From: CAZQKW01 sp964594075
GTDB taxonomy: Bacteria > Desulfobacterota > WTBG01 > CAIYCZ01
Length of the DNA stretch: 64,000 nucleotides
Direction of reading: 5' to 3'
Assembly: GCA_964594075.1 (NCBI GenBank)
Contig: CAZQKW010000009.1
Location: forward strand, 19,732-83,731
Below, in pieces: positions 34,240 to 42,756 of the stretch. The notes below the pieces were generated by a model. The model was given only the letters and a program-made list of their open reading frames with translations. It did not search any database and had not been told where the DNA came from. The translations under genes and the position numbers were made by a program. The first letter of the stretch is position 1, and the number at the start of each line of letters is the position of its first letter.

Positions 34240-35211
34240 CTAAATGGGGTCACCCGGTTTCCACTCATAAATAAGAGCAGGATTATTTATATACCTCATC
34301 AGATGCTCATGAAAAGGGAAAGCCGCACCGGCATCAAAGGCGCGGTGGTCTATGGTGCCCATAACAGACATAACGCTGCGCGGAACTATTTCTCCGCCAA
34401 CTACCAGGGGCGCTACATGCAGATCACCTATACCTATGAAAAATACTTCGGGTGGAACTATTACCGTAACGGTCTGAATACCGGGAAGCATCATGCCGAT
34501 GTTTGCAACGGTGCAGGTTGCGCCCATGATGTCCTCCGGCTGGAGTTTTTCCGTTTCCGGCACATTTGCTGTTGCGGAGTCAGGTTTTATGCCGGTTATA
34601 AAACGGGCTCGCAGAAAGATCAAGAGAGAGTACAGGCCTCTAAAATCAACCTGCCGAATGGCCGTCCAGAGGAGCTTTTTCGCGGCCTTGTAGTAGAGTT
34701 CATCCTGGTTTGTACGACGAGCCTTGCGTGCCAGAATGCGCATTTCCTGCGCCACTGTTTCCAGGTCTTTGAGATGAGGATTGTGAAGGACGGGCCGCAC
34801 AACGCCAACCGGTGTATTGACCGTAAAACTGAGATTGATGTCTTCAGCTTCATACAACGTGCCGCCATGGCTCAGCGGGCGATAGTCAAGAAAACTGTTC
34901 AGCGCCGGCACGTGGTATAAACAATGTGCAACAGCCTTGATGAAAAATGCAGAAAAATTTTTTCGAATCGCACGCTGCAACAGCTTCTTGTCCGAATTTT
35001 CAGCCTGTTCTGCAGCCGCTTCTTGTGATGAAGCCTTTGCATATTCCACCAGCGGTGTTACATCAAGCTGAAGAATCATCGCTGCATGGGGGATTTTCTT
35101 GGCAGATTCAGACAGGAGATGAGCGACACTTTCCCGAAGCAGGCTAAATCTCCGTGCTTGGCGCACTTTAACATTTTGCAGTTGATAGGCTATTTTATAC
35201 GGTTTAAACAT
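34240..35211 (-). CDS. Stand-alone E2-type acyltransferase catalytic domain protein
   Basis: 323 aa. Matches the catalytic domain of 2-oxoacid dehydrogenase acyltransferases (IRKNFSAFFIKAVAHCLYHVPALNS; INLSFTVNTPVGVVRPVLHNP; the catalytic segment VMGTIDHRAFDAGAAFPF). It has no lipoyl domain and no subunit-binding domain. The catalytic HxxxD is kept (HRAFD), but the usual following Gly is replaced by Ala. Insertions relative to E2 occur around residues 170-215. No E1 or E3 genes lie nearby, so it probably transfers acyl groups to or from CoA in another setting. Confidence 0.75.
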   Translation of the reverse strand: MFKPYKIAYQLQNVKVRQARRFSLLRESVAHLLSESAKKIPHAAMILQLDVTPLVEYAKASSQEAAAEQAENSDKKLLQRAIRKNFSAFFIKAVAHCLYHVPALNSFLDYRPLSHGGTLYEAEDINLSFTVNTPVGVVRPVLHNPHLKDLETVAQEMRILARKARRTNQDELYYKAAKKLLWTAIRQVDFRGLYSLLIFLRARFITGIKPDSATANVPETEKLQPEDIMGATCTVANIGMMLPGIQTVTVIVPPEVFFIGIGDLHVAPLVVGGEIVPRSVMSVMGTIDHRAFDAGAAFPFHEHLMRYINNPALIYEWKPGDPI

Positions 35212-35761
35212 GAAAAAGTCCGTTTCAAAAAACGCGATATCGTCTCAATATCTAAATAGGAAAAATAAACCTGTCAAGGAAAAATCCAGAAGGACGTTCC
35301 CCAAAATGTTCCCATGAAATTCAGGTAAACTACATGAGAACCCAAAAAATCAATCACATAAAAGGGAAATGAAAAGCACCGGCACATGGGGATTTTTATC
35401 GCCACAACACAACCGTCCGTGCCAGGAACACGGCAGGTGCCGTTATGTTCTTTCGTCACCAGCCCCCGTGCATCACCGGTGACGAAGACTCTGCTGGCTG
35501 TCTGCACATTGCAAAATATTTTTGTGGGAATGTTTTAAAAAACCAGCACGGGTATTTTTTAAATACTTAATGATACATTAAATAATAAGTGATTCATGCA
35601 CATTTTTAATCCTTTGTAAAGGGTACCTTTTTCGAAAAATTGTGCTATAGATAAGGAAAATTCGACGCTGTTTTATCATCTCCGGTTTCTACAATTTTTT
35701 GGATCATAATTATAGTGCTGAACTCTTTGCAAGTAATATCCCAAAAGGAGCGTAACAGGTT
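35212..35761. other. Intergenic region containing repeat copy C
   Basis: 550 bp between divergent genes. 35275-35510 is repeat copy C; the rest is AT-rich. AGGAG just before 35762 is the ribosome binding site of the next gene. No clear promoter could be chosen. Confidence 0.5.
35275..35510 (-). repeat. Dispersed repeat, copy C (right half, inverted)
   Basis: Reverse complement of 35395-35510 matches 15845-15960 with about nine differences by eye. The match continues more weakly to 35275 (TTCTCATG, ACCTGAATTTCA blocks). Contains H1 (TTCGTCACC 35452-35460 with GGTGACGAA 35478-35486) and H2 (AACACAAC 35406-35413 with GTTATGTT 35442-35449). Relative to copy B, one pair in H1 changes from C-G to A-T on both arms, and H2 has a wobble change. 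An overlapping 77-codon ORF is not believed to be a gene. Confidence 0.8.
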
Positions 35762-36877
35762 ATGGAATCACAGACCATAGCGGTAATCGGCGCAAACGGT
35801 TTTATCGGAAGCAGACTTGTTGCAGAAGCGTTACAACACCAGGTGCGGGTCATCGCACTCGCGCGCCGGCGCAAAAAACATTCTGCGGAGAAACGGGTGT
35901 ATAATGAACTTGAGGACAATCTTACCCCGGAACAAATTAATTGCTTCAAAAAGAATCTTATTGTTATTGACTATGATTTACAAGAGCCACAGATAGGCCT
36001 GGCGCAAGATGAGATCACGATGATTCGCGAGGAGTGCCAGCATGTTTTTAACTGCGCGGGAGATACCACGTTTTTCCCGCGGGACACTTCGCAGCTTTTT
36101 TTTACTAACGTTGACGGTCCAGCCCGCTTGATTGAGGAGCTATGCAGTAATGGCGCTGTATTTCACCATGTGAGTACCGCCTATGTGGCCGGCAAGCGTT
36201 CGGGCGTAATATATGAGTCGGAGCTTGATATTGGCCAGCAGTTTAATAATCCCTATGAGGAGAGCAAGCATTTAGGGGAAAAGAGAGTTCATGAAGTATG
36301 TGCACAACGGTGCGCTCAATATAATATCTACCGGCCAAGCATTGTTATCAGAAATCATGTAATTCCCGGCAAAACCCCGCATTTGAATCACTTCTATCTG
36401 TTTTTTAATGTATTAAACAGTTTATATCGTGATGTGGAGAAAAGCGCGCAGATATTGGAGAATGGTTATTATTATATTCCGGTGCGATTTTTAGCCTTAC
36501 GGGACGCCCGACTGAATATTGTTGACCTCGATTTTGTAACACAAGCGCTTTTCCACATTGGCATGAATAGCTCCGTGAGCGGCAAAACTTTTCATTTGGT
36601 CAATCCCCGGCCACTCAGCAATCAGGAGTTTCTTGATAATATAATCCAAGAGATTTATAAAATAAAAGGACTTATGATAGTTGAACGGCAGGAAGATTTG
36701 AACAATCCGAATGCTTATGAAAAAATGATTCAGGAGTGGCTATCCAACTATATGGTATATTTTTCACTAAAGCTGAATTTTGATATGACCAATACCAACA
36801 ACGCTTTGCAGGGGAGCGGCATTAGCCACCCAACTTTTGACAGGGCATATGTGGCGCGCGCTATTGGGCGTGCCTAA
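35762..36877 (+). CDS. Extended SDR, fatty acyl reductase-like (NAD-binding 4)
   Basis: 371-aa NAD(P)-dependent enzyme. N-terminal IAVIGANGFIGSRLVAEAL, then CQHVFNCAGDTTFF, VDGPARLIEELCSNG, HHVSTAYVAGKRSG, and the YxxxK catalytic pair in NPYEESKHLGE, followed by IYRPSIVIRN. This layout is that of the male-sterility/thioester reductase (NAD-binding 4) group acting on acyl thioesters or related substrates. No carrier-protein domain is present. AGGAG lies upstream, and the gene ends at a strong terminator, so it is monocistronic. Confidence 0.8.
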   Translation: MESQTIAVIGANGFIGSRLVAEALQHQVRVIALARRRKKHSAEKRVYNELEDNLTPEQINCFKKNLIVIDYDLQEPQIGLAQDEITMIREECQHVFNCAGDTTFFPRDTSQLFFTNVDGPARLIEELCSNGAVFHHVSTAYVAGKRSGVIYESELDIGQQFNNPYEESKHLGEKRVHEVCAQRCAQYNIYRPSIVIRNHVIPGKTPHLNHFYLFFNVLNSLYRDVEKSAQILENGYYYIPVRFLALRDARLNIVDLDFVTQALFHIGMNSSVSGKTFHLVNPRPLSNQEFLDNIIQEIYKIKGLMIVERQEDLNNPNAYEKMIQEWLSNYMVYFSLKLNFDMTNTNNALQGSGISHPTFDRAYVARAIGRA

Positions 36878-36891
36878 TGAATAAAAAGATA

Positions 36892-36925
36892 AAAGGCATT
36901 GGGAATGGTGTCCAATGCCTTTTTC
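36892..36925 (+). terminator. Intrinsic terminator of the SDR gene
   Basis: AAAGGCATTGG (36892-36902) pairs with CCAATGCCTTT (36912 onward), nine-base loop, followed by TTTTT. Strong rho-independent terminator 15 bp after the stop codon. Confidence 0.9.
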
Positions 36926-37070
36926 TATATCCCCTTATGCCGTGAAAATATAGCTCATTTGACTAATAATTATATGGTTTTTTTCCCCTATTAGTAAGAG
37001 CATATATTTTAAAACACGAACATACGAGACACAGTCACTTTATCGGCACAATGCTGCATCATAATGAAAT

Positions 37071-37106
37071 AAAAAACGGGCAAAGGGATAAACCAGCCTT
37101 TGCCCG
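37071..37106 (-). terminator. Intrinsic terminator of the secreted-protein gene
   Basis: On the minus strand CGGGCAAAGG pairs with CCTTTGCCCG (ten perfect pairs, 10-base loop), followed by TTTTTTATTT. It ends transcription of the gene at 37239-38048, about 130 bp after its stop. Confidence 0.9.
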
Positions 37107-37238
37107 CAGTCTTGTGTTTAATAGATCATTGCTCTCTGGTGAGTAGTTGAAAAACCCTCACTGATTATTGTAAGCGATAGCGAAGAATCTCTAACGCGCT
37201 GTTCAGACCACCCTATAAAATAATTTGACGCGTTTCTT

Positions 37239-38048
37239 TTAAATGACCTTGTCGCCTTTGCTTTTGCCCCTGTTCGGCCCTTTATTTTTTTCCTTGCCTT
37301 TTCCCGGATTAATGACCCGCACCTCATCTGTTCCTTCGTATAATGTGTCTTCGCCTTGGAGTTGCCACTGCACCAGAAATTTGACAGTTGCAGGGAACTC
37401 TGCTACGTTTGCTTTGATAAGATCCAATACTGCTTGATTGCTAAATTTGACATTCAGCACATCATCAAACATGTCGACCATCACCCGTTGCGCTGGAATC
37501 CATTCTTCTGTGAGTTCGCCCGTATCTTTCACTATAAATAATTTAAAGGATTCCGGAATAATGTTTTCAAGATCAAACTCCTCCGGCATCCTAATATTTG
37601 CGCCAATAAATTGTCCGTTGCGCTTGAGGTTAATGGTATGGGGAGTTATGTCAACCAGCGTGGAAACATTTCCTTGGACAACAATTTTTTCAATATCCTC
37701 GAGTACTACCGGATCATCTTTACCCGGAACGCCAGTATAGAGAAGAACAACAACCGCATAACCTCCGTGTTCAGGAGGAACAATTGCTTCCTGAACAGTA
37801 AACTGGATATTCTCCGCTGTGCAATCCTGGGGTGGATTGGTAAATATCTGGATCATTATTTTATTTTCTACTGATGTCTGAAGGGTAAAGGGAGCACGAG
37901 CTCCATCGTCGCAGGCAAATGTCCCAGTAATTGCCACAATCACCGGTGGGCCATCTGAAATAGCAACTGCGTCAATTGTGTCTGCCCAAGAAGTGCTTCC
38001 AGTAAAAAGAACAAACATGCTAATCAATAAAACATAAAATTTTTTCAT
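37239..38048 (-). CDS. Secreted protein of unknown function
   Basis: 269 aa with a clear signal peptide (MKKFYVLLISMFVLFTGSTSWA, cleavage after Ala). The mature part is beta-rich and suggests one or two immunoglobulin-like domains (SVENKIMIQIFTNPPQDCTAENIQFT with a conserved Cys, VQGNVSTLVDITPHTINLKRNGQ, VKFLVQWQLQGEDTLYEGTDEVRV). Ile-Asn-Leu-Lys and ENIIPESFKL patterns resemble the repeated domain in surface proteins describing 'cost/values in SI units'-type Ig modules, but I cannot name it. The C-terminus is very basic (KGKEKNKGPNRGKSKG). GGAGG precedes the ATG. Confidence 0.75.
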   Translation of the reverse strand: MKKFYVLLISMFVLFTGSTSWADTIDAVAISDGPPVIVAITGTFACDDGARAPFTLQTSVENKIMIQIFTNPPQDCTAENIQFTVQEAIVPPEHGGYAVVVLLYTGVPGKDDPVVLEDIEKIVVQGNVSTLVDITPHTINLKRNGQFIGANIRMPEEFDLENIIPESFKLFIVKDTGELTEEWIPAQRVMVDMFDDVLNVKFSNQAVLDLIKANVAEFPATVKFLVQWQLQGEDTLYEGTDEVRVINPGKGKEKNKGPNRGKSKGDKVI

Positions 38049-38589
38049 AAAAAAACCTCCGTTTTAATAGTTGAACAAACTGGTTACCCTGTCGTGTTAA
38101 TTTCTATTTTAGAACATTTCAGCCTCAACTATCACCCCCCTTAAAATTTTAGCTATTCTCAAAGCGTAAATGCAGAGACTGCGGAGTGCGCTGAGCTCAT
38201 TTTTTTATACTTTTTATCAATCTTTTAAAACAAACAGTTTCTGCGTTCCAAATTAAGACCGTTCATTTCGGAAAAAGCTTTCCCCTGTCTTTTTGCAGTT
38301 TAAAATATCTTACCAAAAACCATGCCAGCTCACAGCATAAAAATTTTATAAATTTTCGGCAAATTTGTTTGAAAAATTCTGTAGTCACGGTGAGATATAA
38401 AAAAATTTAAACGCCTTCGTATTATTTTGTTATGAGCCTACTCGCAAGACCGAACAGACTGCTTCGCGATTTTAAGAACGGTTCATTCCGTAAAATTTGT
38501 TTTGCCGACAAATAATTAACATTATTGACCCAAACGGGATAAGATGATAAAAATCTTCAATATAATTATAAGGGGGTAACAAATTATCC
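38049..38589. other. AT-rich intergenic region upstream of selC
   Basis: 541 bp with no supported gene. It should contain the promoter of the secreted-protein gene (minus) and of selC (plus). TTGACC near 38526 and TATAAT near 38560 are promoter-like hexamers but do not form one well-spaced pair. Confidence 0.4.
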
Positions 38590-38687
38590 GGAAGTGGACA
38601 GGGCACTGGTGGCCCTCCTGGACTTCAAATCCAGTGGGAGGCGTGAGCAACGTCTCCGGTGGGTTCGATTCCCATGCACTTCCGCCA
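38590..38687 (+). tRNA. selC: tRNA-Sec (anticodon TCA)
   Basis: 98-nt selenocysteine tRNA with encoded CCA. Acceptor stem GGAAGTG pairs with CACTTCC. The D arm (AGGGC/GCCCT) has six or so pairs. The anticodon arm CTGGACTTCAAATCCAG carries anticodon TCA at 38625-38627. A long variable arm follows (GGGAGGCGTGAGCAACGTCTCC), then the T arm GGGTTCGATTCCC. Length, long extra arm, UCA anticodon and GGAAG start are diagnostic of selC. It demonstrates that UGA can be read as selenocysteine here. SelA, SelB and SelD genes are not in the window. trpS follows 81 bp downstream. Confidence 0.95.
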
Positions 38688-38700
38688 TTTTATAGCAAAA

Positions 38701-38747
38701 AGCTTTTAGCCATCAGCTTAGAAAGCTTGGGCTGATAGCGGAAAGCT
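38701..38747. repeat. Nested inverted repeat between selC and trpS
   Basis: AGCTTT (38701) pairs with AAAGCT (38742-38747), and inside it ATCAGC (38712-38717) pairs with GCTGAT (38731-38736). It could aid selC 3' processing or termination, or be a decayed palindromic repeat. No T-run follows. Confidence 0.5.
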
Positions 38748-38768
38748 CACCACAAACGGAAATTGATT

Positions 38769-39761
38769 ATGACAAAAGGACGGATATTCAGCGGTATTCA
38801 GCCAACCGGTATCATTCATCTCGGCAATTATGTGGGCGCCATACAGCAGTGGGTTAAGCTTATGCATGATTACGACTGCATTTACTGTATCGTGGACTAT
38901 CATGCGATTACTATTGAATATGATAGGCAGACGTTGCGGGACAATATTATGGAGGCTGGGGTAACGCTTATTGCCTGCGGCATTGATCCTGAACGCTGCA
39001 CGCTGTTTGTTCAGTCGCAGGTGCCGGAGCATACAGAACTGGCCTGGATTTTTAACTGTATCACCCCGATAGGGGATCTTGAACGGATGACACAATTCAA
39101 GGAAAAATCCGCGCAGCACCGCGAGCATATAAATATGGGATTGCTGGACTACCCAGTTTTGCAGGCTGCGGACATTCTTATTTATAAGGCCGGATTTGTC
39201 CCGGTCGGCGAAGATCAGGTGCAGCACATAGAATTGACGCGCAGGACTGCACGACGGTTTAATAATCGGTTTGGAGAGACATTTCCCGAACCACAAGAGA
39301 TACTCACGCCCACATCGCGAATCATGGGAACAGACGGCAAAACCAAAATGTCAAAATCATTGAATAATTATATCGGGATACTTGAACCGCCGGACGTAAT
39401 CTGGGAAAAGCTGAGAACTTCGGTCACCGACGAGAATCGCAAGCGCCGTAACGATCCGGGGAATCCTGATATCTGCAACCTTTTTACCATCCATAAGGTA
39501 TTTTCAGCGCCGGAAGATATCGCACGAATTAATCGCGCCTGCAGAACCGCGGAGATTGGCTGCATTGAATGCAAGAAAATTCTTTTTAATTATTTGATGG
39601 CCCACCTTGAGCCTATTCAGCAAAGCGCGGCAAAGCTCCGTGATAAACCTGAACTGGTTATTGATGCACTTGATGAAGGCGCGCGTCGGTGCAGAGAAAT
39701 GGCAGCCCACGTGATGGATGAAGTGCGGGTAAAAGTGGGACTGTTGCCTTGCACCAAATAA
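38769..39761 (+). CDS. trpS: Tryptophanyl-tRNA synthetase
   Basis: Charges tRNA-Trp. 330 aa from ATG 38769 (MTKGRIFSGIQPTG); a TTG six bp upstream is unlikely. Class I signatures: PTGIIHLGNYVGA (HIGH-like) near 13 and GKTKMSKS near 195. The substrate-binding segments DYPVLQAADILIY and VGEDQVQHIELTR are intact. The ribosome binding site is weak. It follows selC and may be co-transcribed with it. Confidence 0.96.
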   Translation: MTKGRIFSGIQPTGIIHLGNYVGAIQQWVKLMHDYDCIYCIVDYHAITIEYDRQTLRDNIMEAGVTLIACGIDPERCTLFVQSQVPEHTELAWIFNCITPIGDLERMTQFKEKSAQHREHINMGLLDYPVLQAADILIYKAGFVPVGEDQVQHIELTRRTARRFNNRFGETFPEPQEILTPTSRIMGTDGKTKMSKSLNNYIGILEPPDVIWEKLRTSVTDENRKRRNDPGNPDICNLFTIHKVFSAPEDIARINRACRTAEIGCIECKKILFNYLMAHLEPIQQSAAKLRDKPELVIDALDEGARRCREMAAHVMDEVRVKVGLLPCTK

Positions 39762-40108
39762 AAACTGAACCATAGCACAAGTTTCTCAGCATATTCTCAA
39801 GGGTTGCTTTTATGTGCGACCAGTCCGGAGCATGATCGCGGAGACAAGGTCGCGCCTATAAATGCTTCAGCAAAATCTCTGCCTAACAACTTGAATCAAT
39901 AATCCGTCTGAACCCCAACATTTTACATACTGTTTACATTCACGAAATACAGGCGATACAAAGCCGTGCTACATTAAATCCTAAATAACGGCAGCCGTTT
40001 TTCCCGGAGCAGTAAAGCCGGAGGTCGGGAAATTAACTTTCCAGGCATGCAGGCTGTGTTGCCATGCCATAACAATAAAGAACTCATGTAATGAAAGGAG
40101 AGATGTAT
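39762..40108. other. glnA upstream region with two leader hairpins
   Basis: 347 bp with no gene. Near the 3' end are TTTCCCG (40000-40006) pairing with CGGGAAA (40026-40032), and GGCATG (40044-40049) pairing with CATGCC (40063-40068). TTTACA near 39935 with a following GATACA could be a promoter. No sigma54 element and no known glutamine riboswitch motif (GGAAGTAGG) were found. Confidence 0.5.
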
Positions 40109-41437
40109 ATGACAAAAGACAAAGAATACGTATTAAAAATGGTCAAAGACCAGAATGTCCGGTTTATCCGCCTCTGGTTTACTGATGTTCTCGGATTTTT
40201 AAAAAGTTTTGCTATAACACCGGATGAGCTTCAAGGGGCGCTTGAGGAAGGCATGGGCTTTGACGGCTCTTCAATTGAAGGATTTGCCCGCATTGAGGAA
40301 AGCGATATGGTCGCACTGCCCGATCCAAACACGTTCTGCCTTTTGCCATGGCGCGGCACTGAAACACCGGTTGCACGCATGTTCTGCGACATCATGCAAC
40401 CTGACGGCACTCCGTATGAGGGCGACCCGCGCTATGTTTTAAAACGCATGATGAAAAAAGCAGCAGAAAAGGGCTACACATTTTACACCGGTCCGGAGCT
40501 TGAGTTTTTCTTTTTCAAAAACCAGGATGCACCGCCGATTACACTTGACCGTGGCGGATATTTTGACCTGACCCCTCTTGATGTTGCCAGCGATCTGAGA
40601 CGTGAGATAGTCCTCACCTTGGAAGAGATGGGTATTGTCGTAGAATACAGCCATCACGAAGTAGCACCAAGCCAGCACGAAATTGATCTGCGCTATGCCG
40701 ATGCACTTACTATGGCTGATAATGCCATGACTTATCGTTTGGTGGTCAAAGAAATTGCCATGCGCCAAGGCGTTTATGCTACATTTATGCCCAAACCCTT
40801 GTTTGGCCAAAATGGCAGCGGCATGCATACCCACCAATCTCTCTTTAAAAAGGATAAAAATGCCTTTTTTGACGCCACTGATGAATACCACCTCTCGGCC
40901 GATGGAAAATCCTATATTGCCGGCATTCTCACCCATGCGCGCGAGATTTGCGCGGTACTCAGTCAGTGGATTAACTCCTACAAGCGGCTGGTGCCCGGAT
41001 ACGAGGCGCCGGTGTATATTTCCTGGGCGCGGCGCAACCGCTCTGCCCTGGTCCGTGTCCCCATGTATAAACCGGGGAAAGAAAAAGCAACACGCATTGA
41101 ACTGCGTTGTCCAGACCCGGCATGCAATCCATACCTTGCGTTCGCGGTGATGCTCGCAGCAGGACTGAAGGGTATCGAAGAAAAGTATAAACTGCCAGAC
41201 CCGGTTGAGGAAGATATATTTGAAATGAGCGATGCCGAACGCGAGCGGAGAGGGATCGGATCTCTTCCCGGCAGTCTGAATGAAGCAGTTAATGAAACGG
41301 AAAAAAGTTCTTTGGTCAAAGAAGCACTGGGAGACCACATCTTTAACAAGTTCATTGAAAACAAGAAAATTGAATGGGACAATTACCGCGTTCATGTATC
41401 GCAGTTTGAGCTGGAGCGCTATCTGCCCGTTCTATAA
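40109..41437 (+). CDS. glnA: Glutamine synthetase, type I
   Basis: Assimilates ammonium into glutamine. About 442 aa from ATG 40109; AAAGGAG lies eight nt upstream, and the earlier ATGs at 40091 and 40103 sit in or beside that site. Motifs: GFDGSSIEGFA near 52, GPELEFFFF, the HHEVAPSQHEIDLRY metal site, FMPKPLFGQNGSGMHTHQSL, and NRSALVRVPMY. The short length lacks the extra C-terminal segment of the adenylylated beta type, and I do not see the adenylylation-site tyrosine motif, so it is GSI-alpha-like. It heads the glutamine-related block. Confidence 0.96.
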   Translation: MTKDKEYVLKMVKDQNVRFIRLWFTDVLGFLKSFAITPDELQGALEEGMGFDGSSIEGFARIEESDMVALPDPNTFCLLPWRGTETPVARMFCDIMQPDGTPYEGDPRYVLKRMMKKAAEKGYTFYTGPELEFFFFKNQDAPPITLDRGGYFDLTPLDVASDLRREIVLTLEEMGIVVEYSHHEVAPSQHEIDLRYADALTMADNAMTYRLVVKEIAMRQGVYATFMPKPLFGQNGSGMHTHQSLFKKDKNAFFDATDEYHLSADGKSYIAGILTHAREICAVLSQWINSYKRLVPGYEAPVYISWARRNRSALVRVPMYKPGKEKATRIELRCPDPACNPYLAFAVMLAAGLKGIEEKYKLPDPVEEDIFEMSDAERERRGIGSLPGSLNEAVNETEKSSLVKEALGDHIFNKFIENKKIEWDNYRVHVSQFELERYLPVL

Positions 41438-41480
41438 TATGCAAAGGTACGTGGCTGGGTAACGACCGAGAAGTTTTGAG

Positions 41481-42155
41481 ATGTTTTTAATTCTTGAGCA
41501 CGAACCTGCAGAAGGGCCGGGTATATTTCTGCCCCAACTTGTTGAGAGAGGAATATCTTATAGAAGGATAAGTCTTTTTAGCGGACAGCCGATACCCGAA
41601 ACAAAGGACCTGAACGGCGTTTTGATTATGGGCGGGCCGATGAATGTTTATGAAGAATCGGCCTATCCATTTCTGGCAAAAGAAGACCGCTTTATAAAAT
41701 ACTGCATGCGCACCGCCGTTCCCGTGCTTGGCATTTGCCTTGGCGCGCAGCTCATTGCAAAGGCAGCCGGTTCAACAGTATACAAAGCCCCGCATAAGGA
41801 AATAGGATGGTATGAAGTGCGGCTGACGGAAGAAGGTCGGCGTGATCCTTTGCTGGCAGAATGCCCGTCAACTTTTTCGGTGTTTCAATTTCATGAAGAT
41901 ACCTTTGATATTCCAACAGGCGCCGTGCATATTATAGAAGCACCAACGTGTCCTCATCAAGGATTCAGGATTGGCACCACTGTTTATGGCCTTCAATTTC
42001 ATGTTGAAGCCACTGCTGAAATGATTGCAGAGTGGATTGCAGATCAGGAAGTAAATGAACGAGAGATACGACAGCAGACAGCGCATAACATGAATTCCTG
42101 TCAACAGATAGGCAAAAATTTTTTTAAAAACTTTTTAGCCCAGTGCAGGCGATAG
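41481..42155 (+). CDS. Class I glutamine amidotransferase-like protein
   Basis: 224 aa of the GMP-synthase-type amidotransferase family. Nucleophile Cys86 lies in GICLGAQLIAKAAG, the His in YGLQFHVEATAEM near 175 and the Glu two residues later: a complete triad. It has no synthase domain, so it is either a subunit or a gamma-glutamyl hydrolase. It lies 43 bp after glnA. Confidence 0.85.
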   Translation: MFLILEHEPAEGPGIFLPQLVERGISYRRISLFSGQPIPETKDLNGVLIMGGPMNVYEESAYPFLAKEDRFIKYCMRTAVPVLGICLGAQLIAKAAGSTVYKAPHKEIGWYEVRLTEEGRRDPLLAECPSTFSVFQFHEDTFDIPTGAVHIIEAPTCPHQGFRIGTTVYGLQFHVEATAEMIAEWIADQEVNEREIRQQTAHNMNSCQQIGKNFFKNFLAQCRR

Positions 42156-42192
42156 CGTGCACTGGGCAGTGTTAAAAACAGGAGGTAATGAT

Positions 42193-42567
42193 ATGGCAAT
42201 TAACTGGGGGCCTCACTTCATTGTTCCCTCGAAAAAATTGACGCACCTTTCCGGCAAGGTTGTGCTTCGGGAAAGTTTTGATGAAGAACTATTAAATAAA
42301 GAACTCGCGTCTTGCGGTGTTACCGGAAGTCCGGTTCGGGCAACCAATCCGTGGTACTACCGCAAAAAAAATGCGGAGACCTGGATAAAAATAGGCGAAT
42401 CTTCAGATCGGGGAAATTGGTTTTCTGTTTCCTGGGACACTACAGAGTTGGAAAATGGCGCCTACCAGATACTGGGAGTGATGCATGTTTTCATTAGAGA
42501 CGGAGATCGGGAACAGGTAGTATGCAGAGAAAATATAGTGGATGTGATGGTCGAGAATCCGGCTTAG
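42193..42567 (+). CDS. Hypothetical beta-rich protein
   Basis: 124 aa from ATG 42193, chosen for an excellent AGGAGGT site; the open frame starts 12 codons earlier. No signal peptide. Alternating strands (KVVLRESFDEELL, WIKIGESSDRGNWFSVSWDTTELENGAYQILGVMHVFI) suggest an immunoglobulin-like or jelly-roll fold. Not recognised. It lies between the amidotransferase and the MvhD-like gene, in the same direction. Confidence 0.7.
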   Translation: MAINWGPHFIVPSKKLTHLSGKVVLRESFDEELLNKELASCGVTGSPVRATNPWYYRKKNAETWIKIGESSDRGNWFSVSWDTTELENGAYQILGVMHVFIRDGDREQVVCRENIVDVMVENPA

Positions 42568-42756
42568 CACATTCAGGTAATGTCGCTCGCTCACATGATA
42601 AAATGAATTTATAAACGGGTAAGCAGGGTCTGGTCATGGATTTAACATTTTTAAGGGGTTTGCATTTGTAATTTTCTGTTTGTTTTGGTATTTATAAATA
42701 TTTTCTGTCAAAAAGTGGCAAGTGGGCTAAAAGTATTTTATATATTAATCAGATTT

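Larger units (their letters stand above)
36878..37238. other. Intergenic region with two convergent terminators
   Basis: 361 bp between convergent genes; it holds a plus-strand terminator (36892-36925) and a minus-strand one (37077-37106). The stretch between is AT-rich, with no gene. Confidence 0.6.

Noticed and set aside
39762..40108. Sigma54 promoter or glutamine riboswitch for glnA
   Set aside because: No TGGCAC-N5-TTGC element and no GGAAGTAGG riboswitch core were found.
40439..41395. 318-codon antisense ORF within glnA
   Set aside because: It is the shadow of a strongly conserved gene on the other strand. Similar antisense ORFs occur in the GltB2, MarC and alaS genes.
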